Origin: an uncultured Bacteroidales bacterium
Lineage (GTDB): Bacteria > Bacteroidota > Bacteroidia > Bacteroidales > P3
DNA: 64,000 bases
Assembly (NCBI GenBank): GCA_900314725.1
Contig: OMWJ01000002.1
Span: 62,001 to 126,000 of the forward strand
Direction: 5' to 3'
Positions within the stretch are counted from its first letter, which is position 1. Every line of letters starts with the position of its first letter. The notes under the pieces were generated by a model. It saw only the letters and a list, made by a program, of their open reading frames with translations. It did not search any database and was not told where the DNA came from. The translations under genes and the position numbers were made by a program. Of this stretch, positions 9,742 to 18,823 are shown one piece after another.

Positions 9742-9901
9742 TAAAATATTATTCAAATAACAAGTTGCTGAATTATTTTTATCAAGTTTTGACCCTGCAA
9801 ACATTAAGTTTTAAACTTCTAAAATCAAAAGAATATCATTGTTTTCTTAGTCTTTAGACAAAAAACATAAACAATCTAGCCTTTATTTCACTTTATTTTA
9901 C

Positions 9902-9909
9902 TAAATTTG
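9902..9909 (+). promoter_or_regulatory. -7 box of clpC
   Basis: TAAATTTG followed by CAG, 50 nt before the clpC ATG. The leader carries TAGGAG at 9948-9953, an unusually good Shine-Dalgarno-like match for this phylum, 5 nt before the ATG. Confidence 0.55.
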
Positions 9910-9958
9910 CAGTCTAATTTAATTAGGAGTTTTTTTATAAATATTTTTAGGAGATTAT

Positions 9959-12523
9959 ATGTTAAAAAGTTTCACAAAAAACGCTCAAGAGGTAATGCAG
10001 AACTCTACAGACGAGGCTTCTCGTCTTAGTTGCTTAAGAATAGAAACAGGACACATTATATTAGGAATGCTGAGAAATAAATCTTGCACTGGTACTCAAG
10101 TTCTTTTGGATTTCATAGACAACATAGATGAGTTCAAAAAGCAAATAGAAGAAGAAATAAAGCAATATCATTCTTCTTCAGCCTCTGAAAACAAAAGCAA
10201 CACACCTTTTTCTGAGACTGCTGCAATGGCTATTATGTTAGCCAGATTATCTACAAAAGTTATTCGTTCTCAAAATATAGGCACAATACACCTGCTTTTG
10301 GGAATATGTAAGTTAAAGAGTTCAAAGGTTAAAGATATTCTTGCTTCCTATAATATAACCTACGACACAGCATTAGAACATTTTAAAGCCAATTCTGAAA
10401 CTGACGAAAATTCAAATGAACCTACAATAAAAAACAGTTTTGAAATTATCATACCTGCAATAGGAGTAGCGGCTACATTTAGTGGGGAACAGCTTTCAAA
10501 CAATACTCCTAAGCAAGAAAAACAAGGCAACAAACGTTCAAAAAAGAAAGAACAAGAGCAGGAAGATACACCATATCTTGACAATTTTGGCAAAAACCTA
10601 ACAGAAGTGGCAATGAATGGCGGTTTTGACCCTGTTGTTGGAAGAGAAAAAGAAATGGAACGTATAGTTCAAATACTTTCTCGCCGCAAAAAGAATAATC
10701 CTGTACTTATTGGTGAGGCTGGAGTTGGTAAGAGTGCTATCATCGAGGGTATAGCTATGAAAATTGCCAATAAGGACATTCCTTACACACTAATGAATAA
10801 AAAACTTTATTCCTTAGACCTTGCTTCTGTTGTTGCAGGAACTAAATATAGAGGTCAATTTGAGGAACGTTTAAAAGGACTTATTTCAGAACTACAACAT
10901 CATCCTGAAATAATTATCTTCATTGATGAAATCCACACTATGATTGGTGCTGGCGGAGCTGAAGGCAGTTTAGATGCAAGCAATATTCTTAAACCAGCAC
11001 TTGCAAGAGGTGAAATCCAATGTATTGGAGCTACAACCTTAGAGGAATATCGCAAACATTTTGAAACAGACAAAGCTCTTGACCGAAGATTTCAGAAGAT
11101 TCAAATAGAGCCAGAAACAATAGAAGAAAGTATTCTAATACTTAAGAATATAAAAACTAACTACGAAGAGTTTCACAAGGTTAAATACACAGATGAAGCA
11201 ATAGAAGCTTGCGTTAAACTTGCAGAACGTTACATAACAGACCGCTATCTGCCAGACAAAGCTATAGATGTCTTAGACGAAGCTGGAGCAAAAGCACATG
11301 TAAAAAGCGTTATCATACCAGAGGAGATAACTTCTTTAGAAAAAGAAATAGGCAACATCAATAAAGAGAAAGCTCTTCACGTTGAAAAACAGGAATATGA
11401 AAAAATAGAAGCTATAGACTATAGGCTTAACGAACTAACAAGCGAACTAAATGAACGACAAGAACAATGGAAGAAAAACTTAGAAGAAAACCCTGTAGTT
11501 ATAGACCAGGAAGACATCGCAACCATAATTTCAAATATGACCGGTGTTGAAGTAAATAGAGTTTCTGAAAAAGAGACTATTCGTTTGCTTGACATGGAAA
11601 GCATATTAAAGAAAAAAATTATAGGACAAGACAATGCAATAACTAAGATTTCTAAGGCAATAAGACGCTCTCGTACAGGATTAAAAGACCCTAACCGTCC
11701 AATAGGTTCATTTTTGTTTGTTGGTGCTACAGGCGTTGGTAAAACATTCTTGGCAAAGACATTGGCAGAGTACCTATTTGACTCTCAAAAGAATCTTATT
11801 CGTATAGATATGAGCGAATATATGGAAAAATTCGCTGTCTCTCGTCTTATAGGAGCGCCTCCAGGATATGTAGGCTATGATCAAGCAGGACAACTTACCG
11901 AACAAGTAAGACAACACCCCTACTCCATTATTCTGTTTGACGAAATAGAAAAAGCTCACAAAGATGTTTTTAATATTTTGTTGCAAATCTTAGACGAAGG
12001 ACATATTACGGATTCTCAAGGTAAAAAGGTTGATTTTAAAAACACTGTCATCATAATGACTTCTAATGTCGGTTCTCGTACTTTGCAGGACTTTGGTACA
12101 GGTGTAGGTTTTTCTACAGCCAATATTGAGCAAAATATCAACAAATTAAGCCAAAATGTCATAGACAAAGATATTCAAAAGACTTTTGCGCCTGAGTTTT
12201 TGAATAGAATAGATGATATTATCTTTTTCAATTCTTTGTCTAATAACGAACTGTTAAGCATTATTGACTTAGAACTAAATACATTAAAACAAAGATTAGA
12301 GGCTTTGGGTTACACTTTCTCTATTACTCAAGGAGCAAAACAATACTTGTTAGACTTAGATACTAAACGTGAATTTGGAGCAAGACCTATCAAGCGAGCA
12401 ATTCAAAAAGAAATAGAAGACCCATTAGCTGAACTTTTATTAGAAAACAAGGAGGACAAGAAAAATATAGAAGTCAAACTACAACAAGGCAAAGAAAAGG
12501 GATTGAAATTTGTCTTTGAATAA
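9959..12523 (+). CDS. clpC: ATP-dependent Clp protease ATP-binding subunit ClpC
   Basis: AAA+ unfoldase that delivers proteins to ClpP. It has 854 residues: N-terminal Clp_N repeats (1-150), a charged linker rich in Lys, Glu and Gln (about 180-205), D1 with Walker A GEAGVGKS (about 251) and Walker [15 protein letters not shown], a short UVR-like coiled middle segment (about 430-510), then D2 with GATGVGKT (about 589) and FDEIEKAH. The [17 protein letters not shown] pore region is typical. No adaptor or clpP lies nearby. It is 12 nt upstream of mlaE but probably has independent control through its own promoter. Confidence 0.94.
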   Translation: MLKSFTKNAQEVMQNSTDEASRLSCLRIETGHIILGMLRNKSCTGTQVLLDFIDNIDEFKKQIEEEIKQYHSSSASENKSNTPFSETAAMAIMLARLSTKVIRSQNIGTIHLLLGICKLKSSKVKDILASYNITYDTALEHFKANSETDENSNEPTIKNSFEIIIPAIGVAATFSGEQLSNNTPKQEKQGNKRSKKKEQEQEDTPYLDNFGKNLTEVAMNGGFDPVVGREKEMERIVQILSRRKKNNPVLIGEAGVGKSAIIEGIAMKIANKDIPYTLMNKKLYSLDLASVVAGTKYRGQFEERLKGLISELQHHPEIIIFIDEIHTMIGAGGAEGSLDASNILKPALARGEIQCIGATTLEEYRKHFETDKALDRRFQKIQIEPETIEESILILKNIKTNYEEFHKVKYTDEAIEACVKLAERYITDRYLPDKAIDVLDEAGAKAHVKSVIIPEEITSLEKEIGNINKEKALHVEKQEYEKIEAIDYRLNELTSELNERQEQWKKNLEENPVVIDQEDIATIISNMTGVEVNRVSEKETIRLLDMESILKKKIIGQDNAITKISKAIRRSRTGLKDPNRPIGSFLFVGATGVGKTFLAKTLAEYLFDSQKNLIRIDMSEYMEKFAVSRLIGAPPGYVGYDQAGQLTEQVRQHPYSIILFDEIEKAHKDVFNILLQILDEGHITDSQGKKVDFKNTVIIMTSNVGSRTLQDFGTGVGFSTANIEQNINKLSQNVIDKDIQKTFAPEFLNRIDDIIFFNSLSNNELLSIIDLELNTLKQRLEALGYTFSITQGAKQYLLDLDTKREFGARPIKRAIQKEIEDPLAELLLENKEDKKNIEVKLQQGKEKGLKFVFE

Positions 12524-12535
12524 AACTATTGTCAA

Positions 12536-13285
12536 GTGAAAAAAATTAACAATTTTCTTAGAGAACTTGGAGCCTATGTTATGTTAATTAGGGAAGCTTT
12601 CAAAAGACCTCAAAACAACAGAGTTTTCTTCAGAAGAATGATTTTTGAGATGAAAGCTTTGGGAATAGACTCTATAGTTATAGTGCTTATCATCAGTATT
12701 TTTGTTGGTGCGGCTATTGTAATACAGCTTCTTTTAAACATCAACGGTCCTATGTATCCTGATTGGGTTTATGGGTTTGCAGCACGAAAAGCAATAGTTT
12801 TGGAATTGGCTCCTACTATTATATCTCTTATTCTTGCTGGTAAATGTGCTTCAAGAATAACTTCGGAGATTGGTACACAGAAAATAACAGAACAAATAGA
12901 TGCATTAGAAGTCATGGGTGTAAATACAGCATCCTATCTTATTTTGCCGAAAATTGTAGCTTGCTTGTTGTTTTTCCCTTTGCTTATGGTAATGAGTGTT
13001 TTTTCTGCCCTAATAGGCGGATTAATAGGAGCCTTACCAATGGGAATTATAACCTATTTTGACTACGTTGAGGGAATGAGATTAGATTTTGGAACAGGAG
13101 AGATAGTTTATGCTATGGTAAAAGCTACCATAAATGCTTTGATAATATCTTCCATTGCATGTTATAGAGGTTATACTCTAAAGGGAGGAAGTGTAGAAGT
13201 TGGGCAGGAAAGTACAAAAGCAATAGTCCAAAGTAGTATTGTAATAATGGTATTTAATATTTTGGTAACATCCTTATTCAATTAG
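12536..13285 (+). CDS. mlaE: MlaE-family ABC transporter permease
   Basis: Inner-membrane permease of the Mla phospholipid transport system, which keeps outer-membrane lipid asymmetry. It has 249 residues and five to six hydrophobic segments, with the family blocks LAPTIISLILAGKCASRITSEIG and EVMGVNTASYLILPK. The start codon is GTG. It lies 6 nt upstream of the matching ATPase gene. The substrate-binding MCE protein (MlaD) normally encoded next to this pair is absent from the window. Confidence 0.9.
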   Translation: MKKINNFLRELGAYVMLIREAFKRPQNNRVFFRRMIFEMKALGIDSIVIVLIISIFVGAAIVIQLLLNINGPMYPDWVYGFAARKAIVLELAPTIISLILAGKCASRITSEIGTQKITEQIDALEVMGVNTASYLILPKIVACLLFFPLLMVMSVFSALIGGLIGALPMGIITYFDYVEGMRLDFGTGEIVYAMVKATINALIISSIACYRGYTLKGGSVEVGQESTKAIVQSSIVIMVFNILVTSLFN

Positions 13286-13291
13286 CAAAAA

Positions 13292-14044
13292 ATGATAAAA
13301 GTATCGCATATAAGCAAATATTTTGGAGAAAGAAAGGTTTTAAACGATATAGACACATTGTTTCTTCCTGGCAAGTGCAACCTCACTATCGGCAAATCAG
13401 GAAGTGGCAAGACTGTTCTTTTACGTACTATTGCAGGATTGTATCAGCCTGAGGAGGGTTTTGTTTCATACGATGACAGAATCTTTGCAAATATGACAAG
13501 AGAACAGAAAGTGGAACTCAGAAAAGATATTGGTTTTATTTTTCAGGAAGGTGCTTTATTTGATTCTATGAATGTAGAGGAAAACATTATGTTCCCTTTG
13601 CGTATGTTTACAAGAAAAAGACGCAAGGAGATGCTTTCACGGGTGGAATATTGTCTTGATAGAGTCAATCTTAAAGGTGCTAACAAAATGTTCCCATCAG
13701 AACTATCTGGAGGAATGAGAAAACGTGTTGCTATTGCTCGTGCTATTGCTGCACAACCTAAATATCTGTTTTGTGATGAACCTAACTCTGGTTTAGACCC
13801 TGTTACTTCCATTCTTATTGACAAACTTATTTTGGACATAACACATGAGTTCAATATGACAACTATAGTCAATACTCATGATATGAACTCTGTTATGGAA
13901 ATAGGAGAAAACATCATCTTTATCAACGAAGGCAAACTATGGTGGCAAGGTGATAGAGAAAATGTATTACAAACGGACAACAAAGAACTTAATAACTTTA
14001 TTTTCTGTTCTGCACTAACACGAAAAATAAAAGAAAATATCTAA
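13292..14044 (+). CDS. mlaF: MlaF-family ABC transporter ATP-binding protein
   Basis: ATPase partner of MlaE. It has 250 residues with Walker A GKSGSGKTVLL, Q-loop IFQEGALFDSM, signature LSGGMRKRVAIARA, Walker B YLFCDEPNSGLDP, and the switch His in NTHDMNS. The LSGGM signature and the SGLDP ending are typical of the Mla subfamily rather than of general importers. It follows mlaE by 6 nt and is followed after 51 nt by the 7TM-HD gene. Confidence 0.92.
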   Translation: MIKVSHISKYFGERKVLNDIDTLFLPGKCNLTIGKSGSGKTVLLRTIAGLYQPEEGFVSYDDRIFANMTREQKVELRKDIGFIFQEGALFDSMNVEENIMFPLRMFTRKRRKEMLSRVEYCLDRVNLKGANKMFPSELSGGMRKRVAIARAIAAQPKYLFCDEPNSGLDPVTSILIDKLILDITHEFNMTTIVNTHDMNSVMEIGENIIFINEGKLWWQGDRENVLQTDNKELNNFIFCSALTRKIKENI

Positions 14045-14095
14045 CAAAAGAAAAAGAAAACAGCCTTAAATAATAAAAGGAAAAAATATATAATT

Positions 14096-16180
14096 ATGAA
14101 TTTTTTATCCAACAAAAGACAGGTACTTATATACATCAACCGCATCTTTCAGGTCTTATTGATAGCTGGCGTGATAGTATTGATAACTCCTACTAAATCG
14201 TCGTTTAAGTATGAGTTTCAACAAGGGCATTATTGGAAACATGAAAACCTTGTTGCTCCTTTTGACTTTGCCATAAAAAAGAGTGATAAGGAATTAGACA
14301 AAGAGAAAGAAGAATTGTCAGAAAACAAGAAGTTTTTCTTTGACTATAACAAAGATATTACTGCAAAAATCATCGCTGAAATACATTCCAATATTAAAGC
14401 CAAATGCACTCAGAACAATATACCCAACAACACCTGCGAGAATATTATATACAAAATAGACAATATCTTAGACAAAATCCTTACTCATGGCATTGTTTCT
14501 AAGAATGCAAAAAACACTGTTGGCAAAAATTCTGATATAGTTCTTGTTAATCAAAATATTGCACAAGAACGCCAATTGGAAGATTTTTACACTATCAATG
14601 ATGTGGAAGAAATAGTACATACTTCGCTAAAATCTTCTTTCAATGCTCAGATTAAAGACTATGACTTTATAGCAGACATTATCACCAAAGCCCTTACACC
14701 AAACATAATCTTCAACAAACAAAAGACAGACGAAATTCTATCTTCTTCCATTAAAGATATATCAGAGATAAAAGGTCTTATCTCAAAAAACGAGACTATT
14801 ATTTCAAAAGGAGAGTTAATCACTGAAGAGAAATATCAGATACTTTCTTCTCTAAAAACAGAATATGAAGGAGCAGAAAAACAAGGCGTCAGCAATATAC
14901 TGTCAAATTTTGGACAATATCTTCTCATTGTTATTGCATTGGGAGCAATGACTTTGTTTGTCTATAACACCGATAAAAGTATTTTTCTAAATAACAAGAA
15001 GATATTGCTTATTTATACTGTCATACTCCTTATGATTGCAATGACTATGCTTGTGCTTCATTTCAAACCAGAGTTCCTGTTTGTTGTACCTATATGCTTA
15101 GCACCTATACTTATCAGAACCTTCTTTGATACCAAGGTTTCTCTATATGTATTTTTAGTCTCTATAATCATTATAGGTTTTTCTGTTCCCAATAGTTTTG
15201 AGTTCATCTTCTATCAACTGATTGTTGGAATGATGGCTATATTAAGTGTAGAGCATTTGGAAAAAAGGTCTGAGTTCTTTAACACATCTTGGATTGTATT
15301 CTTGACCTACTCAATCATCTACATCGCAATGCATTTTATCCAAAATGGAGACATAAAGCAATTAGATATTAATCGATTCATCTTTTTTGCTGGCAATGCT
15401 ATCTTCCTTTTGTTTGCCTTCCCTATTGTATTTGTTTTAGAAAAAATGTTTGGGCTTGTAAGTGAAATGTCCTTAATGGAGTACTGCAATACTAACACTA
15501 AGATACTTAGAGAACTATCCACCAAAGCACCTGGAACATTCCAACACAGTATTCAAGTTGCAAACATTGCTGAAGAAGTCATACATCAAATAGGAGGAAA
15601 CTCTCTGTTGATAAGAGCAGGCAGCCTTCATCATGATATTGGTAAGATAGCCAATCCGGTATGTTTTATAGAGAACCAAGTCTCTGGTGTCAATCCATTA
15701 AATGATATGACTAATGAGGAAAGTTCTCAAACCATCGTTTCTCACGTTGCTAATGGTATTAAACTTGCTCATAAATATTCTTTACCAGAGCCTATCATTG
15801 ACTTTATTCGTACTCATCATGGCACATCAGCAACAAAATATTTCTACAATAAAGAAGTAAATGAAAATCCTGACAGAAATGTTGATATAAAACTTTTCTC
15901 TTACAAAGGACCTCGTCCATTTTCTAAGGAGACAGCAGTGCTAATGATGGTTGATAGTGTGGAAGCTGCTTCTCGTTCTTTGAAAGAACATTCAGAGGAG
16001 AGTATTTCTAAACTTGTGGAGTCTATCGTTGATAGTCAGATAGCCGACAAACAATATGATGACGCAGAAATAACACTCTCAGACATCAATAAAATAAAGA
16101 AGATACTTAAACGAAAACTGCAGAGTATCTACCATGTCAGAATAGAATACCCGGTAAATAAAAAAGAGGTTTCTAAGTAG
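14096..16180 (+). CDS. 7TM-HD (PgpH-like) membrane phosphodiesterase
   Basis: Seven-transmembrane HD-domain protein of the family that includes the cyclic-di-AMP phosphodiesterase PgpH. One N-terminal anchor is followed by an extracytoplasmic 7TMR-HDED region (about 40-270), a cluster of seven membrane segments (about 275-465), and a cytoplasmic HD domain with HHDIGKIANP near residue 510 and THHGTSAT further on. It has 694 residues. The metal-binding His and Asp residues are present, so it is probably active; the substrate is inferred from the family. It ends 1 nt before the nucleotidyltransferase gene, which suggests coupling. Confidence 0.87.
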   Translation: MNFLSNKRQVLIYINRIFQVLLIAGVIVLITPTKSSFKYEFQQGHYWKHENLVAPFDFAIKKSDKELDKEKEELSENKKFFFDYNKDITAKIIAEIHSNIKAKCTQNNIPNNTCENIIYKIDNILDKILTHGIVSKNAKNTVGKNSDIVLVNQNIAQERQLEDFYTINDVEEIVHTSLKSSFNAQIKDYDFIADIITKALTPNIIFNKQKTDEILSSSIKDISEIKGLISKNETIISKGELITEEKYQILSSLKTEYEGAEKQGVSNILSNFGQYLLIVIALGAMTLFVYNTDKSIFLNNKKILLIYTVILLMIAMTMLVLHFKPEFLFVVPICLAPILIRTFFDTKVSLYVFLVSIIIIGFSVPNSFEFIFYQLIVGMMAILSVEHLEKRSEFFNTSWIVFLTYSIIYIAMHFIQNGDIKQLDINRFIFFAGNAIFLLFAFPIVFVLEKMFGLVSEMSLMEYCNTNTKILRELSTKAPGTFQHSIQVANIAEEVIHQIGGNSLLIRAGSLHHDIGKIANPVCFIENQVSGVNPLNDMTNEESSQTIVSHVANGIKLAHKYSLPEPIIDFIRTHHGTSATKYFYNKEVNENPDRNVDIKLFSYKGPRPFSKETAVLMMVDSVEAASRSLKEHSEESISKLVESIVDSQIADKQYDDAEITLSDINKIKKILKRKLQSIYHVRIEYPVNKKEVSK

Positions 16181-16181
16181 T

Positions 16182-16901
16182 ATGCAAGGAATGATATTTG
16201 CAGCAGGTTTAGGAACAAGACTTTATCCTATAACTAAAGATATTCCTAAAGCACTTGTAAAGGTTGGAGACAAGACCTTGCTGGAACATGTTATCAACAA
16301 AATGACAGCATATAACATCAAACACATCGTTGTCAATGTGCATCATTTTGCAGACAAAGTTATAGACTTTCTTAATTCAAAAGAATGGGACTGCGATATT
16401 CTTGTATCCGATGAAAGAGATTTTCTTCTTGACACAGGAGGAGGCTTGCTCAAAGCCTATAAAGACAAACTATTTTTAGATAATGAAGATATACTTATTC
16501 ATAATGTAGATATACTTTCCGACGAAAATTTTTCAAATATCTTTGATTATCACTCAACCAATAATAATATTGCTACCCTATGTGTAAAAAACAGAAACAC
16601 TTCACGCTATCTACTGTTTAATGAAGACAACATTCTATGCGGAAGAAAAAATATCAAACTACAAGAAGAAAACGTAACAAGACCTTACAAACAAATCCTT
16701 CCCTATGCTTTCTCAGGAATTCAACTTATCTCTCCTACTCTACTAAATAATATAAGTTTAGAAGGCAAGTTCTCTATTATAGAAGCCTATTTAGAACTAT
16801 CAAAAACTTTTGACCTTAAAGCATACATCAACAACGAAAGCAAATGGCTTGACGTCGGCAAAACAGAAACCCTCACCCAAGCCGAGAAATTATTTAGATA
16901 G
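16182..16901 (+). CDS. Sugar nucleotidyltransferase (MurU/GlmU-N-like)
   Basis: Single-domain nucleotidyltransferase that makes NDP-sugars from sugar-1-phosphate. The opening FAAGLGTRLYPITKDIPKALV is the activating loop with the catalytic Arg and Lys; HNVDILSD gives the metal-binding Asp, and WLDVGKTETL ends the fold. At 239 residues there is no acyltransferase half. Length and motifs fit MurNAc-1-phosphate uridylyltransferase (cell-wall recycling) or a mannose/heptose guanylyltransferase; an anomeric kinase partner is not adjacent, so the substrate stays open. It converges on the helicase remnant with no gap. Confidence 0.8.
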   Translation: MQGMIFAAGLGTRLYPITKDIPKALVKVGDKTLLEHVINKMTAYNIKHIVVNVHHFADKVIDFLNSKEWDCDILVSDERDFLLDTGGGLLKAYKDKLFLDNEDILIHNVDILSDENFSNIFDYHSTNNNIATLCVKNRNTSRYLLFNEDNILCGRKNIKLQEENVTRPYKQILPYAFSGIQLISPTLLNNISLEGKFSIIEAYLELSKTFDLKAYINNESKWLDVGKTETLTQAEKLFR

Positions 16902-18110
16902 TTATTTTGTCAGAATTAAATTTGCCAGACATACAGCAATCTCTTGTGGTTCTTCACGAGGTCTCCAAGCGAGGATAAAACTTACTTCTACATCAGTAAC
17001 ACTATAACCTTTATCTTCATATTCTTTTATTTTATTTCTCATTGATTTGGATAAACTTCCAATGCGTATTCCTTTTCTTGTTAAAAGATAACCTTCCTTA
17101 TAATTTAATCTATCTCCACTTCTGAGGCGAAGTACCTGCTCTTTATATTCACGGAAGTAACTTAACCAAACATCCTTAAGAGACAGAGAAAAGACTATAG
17201 ACGGTTGCTTATCCAAGAACGAAGTATCTTCGTAGATATAAAGAGAATGTTTAGCTCTTGTAATACCAACATAAATAGCTCGAAGTCTTTCGCTATCCGC
17301 ATTATGAATTCCATCAGATAACAAATAAACTGTATCAAACTCACGCCCTTTAGATTTGTGTATAGTACTAACAAAGACAGTATCCTTATCGGCTGCAATG
17401 AAGTCTTCTATACTTGACTCAAGTACAAACTCCCTCAAATCATTGCGGTAATAAACTTTATGTGTTGCCTCAAAATCAGCAAAGAACTGCTTCAACGCTC
17501 TAAGACAAGTGCTTGTGGCGTATGCTTCTTCGGTGCGTCTTTTGGCTTCCTCCCATTGCGAATGACTAATTCTCACGTCCTCTGTTCTTCCAAGTTGTTT
17601 AAAAAAGTAACGTACCTCGGCAAGGTTAATAAATCTGAAACCATCCATAGACTGAATAAGTCTAACATGCTTACCTTGCTGTCGCAGTAAATGAACTACT
17701 TGTAGTGTCTGCTCGTTTGTTACAGTAAGAACAGCCGTTGTCCCAGAAGTTTTAATATTGAATTCAGAACATAGACCTACAAAGCCTTCATCCTTGCTAA
17801 CCGAAACGATAGGCATCTGTTTCATCCTGTCAGGAATCTGTTGTACAAAGTTGTTAGCATAATCCACTATAGCAAGGTCAGAACGGTAGTTATCTACAAG
17901 CTCATACACCGTGGCTTTATTATCCGTTATAAACGATTTTAAATAGTCTGAATTACTTCCTCTAAAGCCATATATATTCTGGTCATCATCACCAACGACA
18001 ATTACACGCATTTCATCATTCTGTTGCATCAGTGCCTGAACCAATCTAAAGTCATCAACACACATATCCTGTGCTTCATCTTGACGCCACACCGTTCTCA
18101 TATTTCTCAC
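16902..18110 (-). pseudogene. 3' remnant of a RecQ/UvrD-type helicase gene
   Basis: The frame encodes only the back half of an SF1 helicase: Walker B-like DEAQDM, VVGDDDQNIYGFRGS, the NYRS block, TIHKSKGREFDTVYLL, and IYVGITRAKHSLYIY. A C-terminal ~85-residue tail follows, as in large Bacteroidota RecQ-UvrD fusion proteins. The Walker A loop and everything before it are missing, so it cannot hydrolyse ATP. The reading frame is otherwise intact, so the loss is recent or the fragment is kept. The nominal GTG start at 18110 lies in DNA from a different gene (see the methyltransferase remnant); recognisable helicase sequence starts near 18085. Confidence 0.8.
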
Positions 18111-18255
18111 CGATAAAGCGGAGGAATACGAGCGTCAGCATCATATCGCGTTTCTCAAAAAACGAGCCAGAGTTCTTGGCTTGTCTTAATATGTCTCTGC
18201 ACTTGAACAGTATATTGTCGAGGTTTAGGGCTTCTTCTTTCGTCTTTTTTACCAT
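18076..18255 (-). pseudogene. 5' remnant of a type I restriction DNA methyltransferase gene (hsdM-like)
   Basis: From ATG 18255 the frame encodes 59 residues ending in a stop at 18076. It contains ILFKCRDILRQAKNSG and FFEKRDMMLTLVFLRFIGEK, which I recognise as the N-terminal helical domain of type I N6-adenine methyltransferases (HsdM). Homology stops after about residue 55, exactly where helicase sequence begins in another frame. Its promoter is still intact. The methylase catalytic domain is gone and no HsdS or HsdR lies in the window. Confidence 0.7.
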
Positions 18256-18319
18256 AATTTATTCTGTCTTCTATTTTCAAAAATTAATTCTTTTTAATCA
18301 GAAGAAAATCTTTCAATTG

Positions 18320-18327
18320 CAAAGATA
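18320..18327 (-). promoter_or_regulatory. -7 box of the hsdM remnant
   Basis: TATCTTTG followed by CA on the minus strand, with a TTG 20 nt upstream (complement of 18348-18350). A promoter still facing a truncated gene supports recent decay. Confidence 0.55.
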
Positions 18328-18398
18328 CAATAAATTTTTGAATTTAACAATAGTTTTGATTAAAAAAACATCAAATTGGTGGGATGTTATCCGAAGGA

Positions 18399-18456
18399 CA
18401 TACCCGAACGAACGAACTTCCTCCCCTTTAGGGGAGAGTTCGTTCGTTCGGGTATG
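18399..18456. repeat. 58-bp G+C-richer hairpin with tandem CGAA units
   Basis: Perfect 20-bp arms beginning CATACCCGAACGAACGAAC, then TC, then CTCCCC-TTTA-GGGGAG, then the opposite arm ending GTTCGGGTATG. The arms contain three tandem CGAA units. Its composition is clearly richer in G+C than the surrounding spacer. It has no T-run, so it is not a simple terminator. It stands in the 568-bp spacer between the hsdM remnant and lpxC. Confidence 0.75.
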
Positions 18457-18485
18457 AGAACATTGCGTTTTTTTGCTGTGAATAT

Positions 18486-18540
18486 GTCTTTTTCTTGATG
18501 CAACATATAGGGATAATGCTGTTGTCATCAAGAAAAAGAC
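18486..18540. repeat. Inverted repeat next to phased repeat copy B
   Basis: The arm GTCTTTTTCTTGATG-CAAC (18486-18504) is inverse to GTTG-T-CATCAAGAAAAAGAC (18521-18540), 19 bp with one bulge and a 16-nt loop. The right arm merges into the first word of repeat copy B. Confidence 0.7.
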
Positions 18541-18642
18541 TTGGTTTTAAAAATTTAAGTCTTGATGTTTAGGTATAAAAGTCTTGATGTTTTTTTCATA
18601 GAAATCAAATAAAAAAAACATATATGGCGATGATGACAACAG
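18519..18642. repeat. 12-bp inverted repeats enclosing copy B
   Basis: CTGTTGTCATCA at 18519-18530 recurs inverted as TGATGACAACAG at 18631-18642. The latter also pairs with GTTGTCATCA at 18656-18665, so three copies of one word in alternating orientation surround the phased repeat. Function is unknown. Confidence 0.6.
18533..18596. repeat. Phased 21/22-bp intergenic repeat, copy B
   Basis: Three 9-bp words begin at 18538, 18559 and 18581 (GACTTGGTT, GTCTTGATG, GTCTTGATG), spaced 21 and 22 bp. The linkers are TTAAAAATTTAA and TTTAGGTATAAAA. It lies in a divergent spacer between the hsdM remnant promoter and the lpxC promoter, where no transcript should need to end. Confidence 0.75.
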
Positions 18643-18770
18643 TAGTATCTATATAGTTGTCATCATGATATAGAGAAATAAATAAAATACATATCAAGAT
18701 GAATATCAGTAATATCTATCCATTTTTTAGAAAAAATAGATAAAATATGGAGTTTTTCAAAAAAAAGTAT

Positions 18771-18778
18771 TAATTTTG
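18771..18778 (+). promoter_or_regulatory. -7 box of lpxC-fabZ
   Basis: TAATTTTG followed by CA, 45 nt before the lpxC-fabZ ATG. Confidence 0.6.
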
Positions 18779-18823
18779 CAAAATGATATATGGCCTGTTT
18801 ATTTTAGATAAGTAATAAAACCT

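Noticed and set aside
9780..9900. Possible decayed copy of the phased repeat upstream of clpC
   Set aside because: Words such as CATTAAGTT and CTTAGTCTT are present but without the 21/22-bp spacing, so A/T-rich chance similarity is as likely.
16902..18110. Helicase frame as an intact gene
   Set aside because: It lacks Walker A and the whole N-terminal half, and its start region derives from an hsdM-like gene.
18071..18457. Plus-strand open frame across the deletion scar
   Set aside because: It is antisense to both remnants and runs through the perfect hairpin; no homology or start signal is evident.
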